DNA from: Pseudomonadota bacterium
GTDB taxonomy: Bacteria > Pseudomonadota > Alphaproteobacteria > Rhizobiales > Xanthobacteraceae
Direction: 5' to 3'
DNA: 7,956 bases
Assembly: GCA_023433965.1 (NCBI GenBank)
Contig: JAEYTQ010000306.1
Coordinates: 1 to 7,956 of the forward strand
The notes under the pieces: generated by a model
Database searches by the model: none
What the model was told of the DNA's origin: nothing
The model's input: the letters and a program-made list of their open reading frames with translations, nothing else
Part shown: in pieces, positions 6,952 to 7,956 of the stretch
Numbering within the stretch: the stretch's first letter is position 1
Layout: every line of letters starts with the position of its first letter
Program-made: the position numbers and the translations under genes

Positions 6952-6960
6952 GCCGCTCCG

Positions 6961-7476
6961 TCACTCCTTGTTGCCGTGCTTCTTCTTTCGCTTTTTCTTC
7001 TTGTGATCGTCGCCGTCATCGCCCTCGTCCTCGGCGATCGTCTCGCCGGTCTCCTGGACGGCGGCCTCGAGCGCTTCGCGTTCGGCGGCGTCGCGCTCGC
7101 GCTGGCGACGGCGTTCGTCCCAGGCGTCGAACAGCTGGTCGAGCCATGGCAGCACTTGCTCGATCGACGGCAATTGGCCGGGCGGCCCCGGCTCGCCGCG
7201 CGGGCCTTGCGGTCCTGCCGGCCCCTGCGGTCCGGCAGGCCCCGGCGCGCCGGCCGGCCCGCGTGGGCCGGCTTCGCCCTGCTTGCCTTGCGGACCGGGT
7301 TTGCCTTGCGGGCCGGCCTTTCCGATCGGCCCGGGCTTGCCTTGCGGCCCCGGCTTGCCGCGCGCGCCGTCTGGGCCGCGCCGGCCTGGATGCCCCTGCG
7401 GCCCCGGCCGTCCCGGCTCGCCTTGTCGCCCGCGCGGACCCTGAGGCCCCGGCCGTCGTCCCTGATCGTCTGCCAC
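6961..7476 (-). CDS. Collagen-like triple-helix repeat protein
   Basis: 171 residues. Residues 10-102 are 31 uninterrupted Gly-X-Y triplets rich in GPQ, GKP, GPA and GPR, able to form a collagen-type triple helix without hydroxyproline. After that comes [17 protein letters not shown] (103-119), then a charged helix of Arg/Glu/Ala (about 120-142) that may be a coiled-coil trimerisation element, an acidic stretch EDEGDDGDD and a very basic tail ([14 protein letters not shown]). No signal peptide, membrane anchor or LPXTG motif is visible, so it is either cytosolic or exported by another route. The start is GTG at 7476 with AAGGGAG 7 bases upstream; no ATG fits. The Fis-type gene lies 66 bases upstream on the same strand with no terminator between. 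Function unknown; annotated elsewhere simply as collagen-like protein. Confidence 0.88.
   Translation of the reverse strand: MADDQGRRPGPQGPRGRQGEPGRPGPQGHPGRRGPDGARGKPGPQGKPGPIGKAGPQGKPGPQGKQGEAGPRGPAGAPGPAGPQGPAGPQGPRGEPGPPGQLPSIEQVLPWLDQLFDAWDERRRQRERDAAEREALEAAVQETGETIAEDEGDDGDDHKKKKRKKKHGNKE
7171..7449 (-). repeat. Gly-X-Y coding tandem repeats
   Basis: A 9-base-periodic DNA repeat underlies the collagen triplets, with GGC/CCC-type codons and recurring GGCAAGCCC/GGGCCGCAAGGC-like units. Copies vary at third positions, which indicates an established repeat, not a very recent expansion. Such tracts are prone to length change by slippage in multiples of 9 bases. Confidence 0.75.
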
Positions 7477-7542
7477 GCCACCGCTCCCTTCACCCGAAGC
7501 AAGCTACTTAGCGGCGTTTGACGACAGCAGCAATTCTGCGCG

Positions 7543-7791
7543 CTAGTCCTGACAGGCAGGCACTTCGATGCCGGAGGCGGCATAGAGCCTGATCTTGTTG
7601 CGCAGGGTGCGCACCGACAGGCCGAGCACGCGCGAGGCGCGCGTGCGGTTGCCGTCGCAGCGCGCCAGGGTCTGGAGCACGAGCTCGCGTTCGACCTCGT
7701 CGACGGTGGCGCCGATCAGAAGCGGAACGATCTGGTTGGGTGCAAGAAATTGGGCGCCCGGGTCGGACGCGGCGACATGAACAGTGGTCAT
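7543..7791 (-). CDS. Stand-alone Fis-type helix-turn-helix DNA-binding protein
   Basis: 82 residues. The C-terminal half is a Fis/HTH_8 domain like the DNA-binding end of NtrC-type activators and FlbD: VDEVERELVLQTLARC (30-45), GNRTRASRVLGLS (47-59) and recognition helix SVRTLRNKIRLYA (59-71). There is no AAA+ sigma-54 interaction domain and no receiver domain, so it is a short DNA-binding protein, not a truncated activator with its core lost nearby. Residues 1-29 (including FLAPNQIVPLLIG) may mediate dimerisation. The ATG at 7791 has GGGGAG 7 bases upstream. Upstream lie a perfect hairpin, a palindrome and a CtrA-like site, and the collagen-like gene follows 66 bases downstream, so the two may be co-transcribed. 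FlbD-like similarity suggests a link to motility or cell cycle, but this is inference. Confidence 0.86.
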   Translation of the reverse strand: MTTVHVAASDPGAQFLAPNQIVPLLIGATVDEVERELVLQTLARCDGNRTRASRVLGLSVRTLRNKIRLYAASGIEVPACQD

Positions 7792-7813
7792 CGATACACT
7801 CCCCGATCAACGC

Positions 7814-7835
7814 CCGCTTCCATCGTTGGAAGCGG
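7814..7835. promoter_or_regulatory. Perfect hairpin or operator in leader of the Fis-type gene
   Basis: CCGCTTCCA (7814-7822) and TGGAAGCGG (7827-7835) pair perfectly over 9 bp around a TCGT loop. It begins 22 bases upstream of the ATG, just outside the ribosome site. No T-tract follows on either strand, so a plain terminator is unlikely. Confidence 0.55.
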
Positions 7836-7858
7836 ATCGAGAACAAACGACCCCCAAG

Positions 7859-7872
7859 CCGTAGATCTACGG
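7859..7872. promoter_or_regulatory. 14-bp perfect palindrome
   Basis: CCGTAGATCTACGG is a perfect even palindrome 67 bases upstream of the Fis-type ATG. Its size fits an operator for a dimeric regulator, possibly autoregulation by the Fis-type protein. No known motif recognised. Confidence 0.4.
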
Positions 7873-7885
7873 TGGGCGGGTTTGG

Positions 7886-7900
7886 TTAACGAAAGGTTAA
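7886..7900 (-). promoter_or_regulatory. CtrA-like binding site
   Basis: On the minus strand the sequence is TTAA-CCTTTCG-TTAACC, matching the full CtrA consensus TTAA-N7-TTAAC. It lies about 95 bases upstream of the Fis-type ATG, a suitable place for control of that leftward gene. The rest of 7901-7956 shows no gene. Confidence 0.6.
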
Positions 7901-7956
7901 GCGCCGGCGAACGCACCAGATGACCTCGAGAATGCCAAGATGCCGCCGCGATTGGC

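Noticed and set aside
7171..7449. Regular repeats resembling a CRISPR array
   Set aside because: The period is 9 bases, in frame with Gly-X-Y codons, with no 20-40 base spacers or conserved direct repeat, and no cas genes nearby.
6693..7583. Overlapping long frames on both strands over the collagen-like gene
   Set aside because: They are by-products of the 9-base-periodic GC-rich repeat, which stays open in other frames; only the frame at 6961-7476 gives Gly-X-Y order and a ribosome site.

Overview
The window is GC-rich alphaproteobacterial chromosome, most likely from Bradyrhizobium or a close relative in the Nitrobacteraceae. The evidence is a textbook Irr iron-control element (ICE) in front of a bacterioferritin gene, a CtrA-type TTAA-N7-TTAA site, rhizobial-style small secreted and Gly-rich proteins, a DUF2277 protein, and an EttA that stays close to the family along its length. 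There are no rRNA, tRNA, CRISPR or transposase genes. It reads as ordinary core or near-core chromosome, not a mobile island.

Left part (1-2543): the 3' three quarters of ettA (ABC-F translation factor) is followed after 7 bases by a periplasmic MltB-type lytic transglycosylase. A strong two-way hairpin terminator closes this block against convergent genes. Next (2578-3826) come two leftward paralogous genes for small exported glycine-zipper proteins that share a Cys-bounded C-terminal motif, then a rightward gene for a membrane-anchored protein with a Ser/Gly-rich tail.

Middle (3862-4881): an iron-storage module. It holds bfd (a [2Fe-2S] ferredoxin with an unusual Cys/His-rich tail) and bfr (haem bacterioferritin with all ferroxidase residues). 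Each gene has its own ICE-like box: a degenerate one well upstream of bfd and a perfect one close to bfr. Bfr stores iron and Bfd supplies electrons for its release; Irr probably ties both to iron and haem status. A non-coding imperfect palindrome of interspersed-repeat type (about 4919-5050) separates bfr from the convergent genes that follow.

Right part (5072-7791): a leftward FMN-binding PNPOx-like protein (TTG start) and a leftward small secreted protein with a CCD motif; a rightward DUF2277 protein and a small Trp-rich two-helix membrane protein; then a leftward collagen-like protein with 31 uninterrupted Gly-X-Y triplets (GTG start), preceded on the same strand by a stand-alone Fis-type DNA-binding protein. 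Upstream of the Fis-type gene lie a 9-bp perfect hairpin, a 14-bp palindrome and the CtrA-like site.

I see no unmistakable new multi-gene system. The best leads are the differently placed pair of ICE boxes, the Bfd tail, the collagen-like gene paired with a CtrA-box-preceded Fis-type regulator, and the tandem glycine-zipper paralogues.
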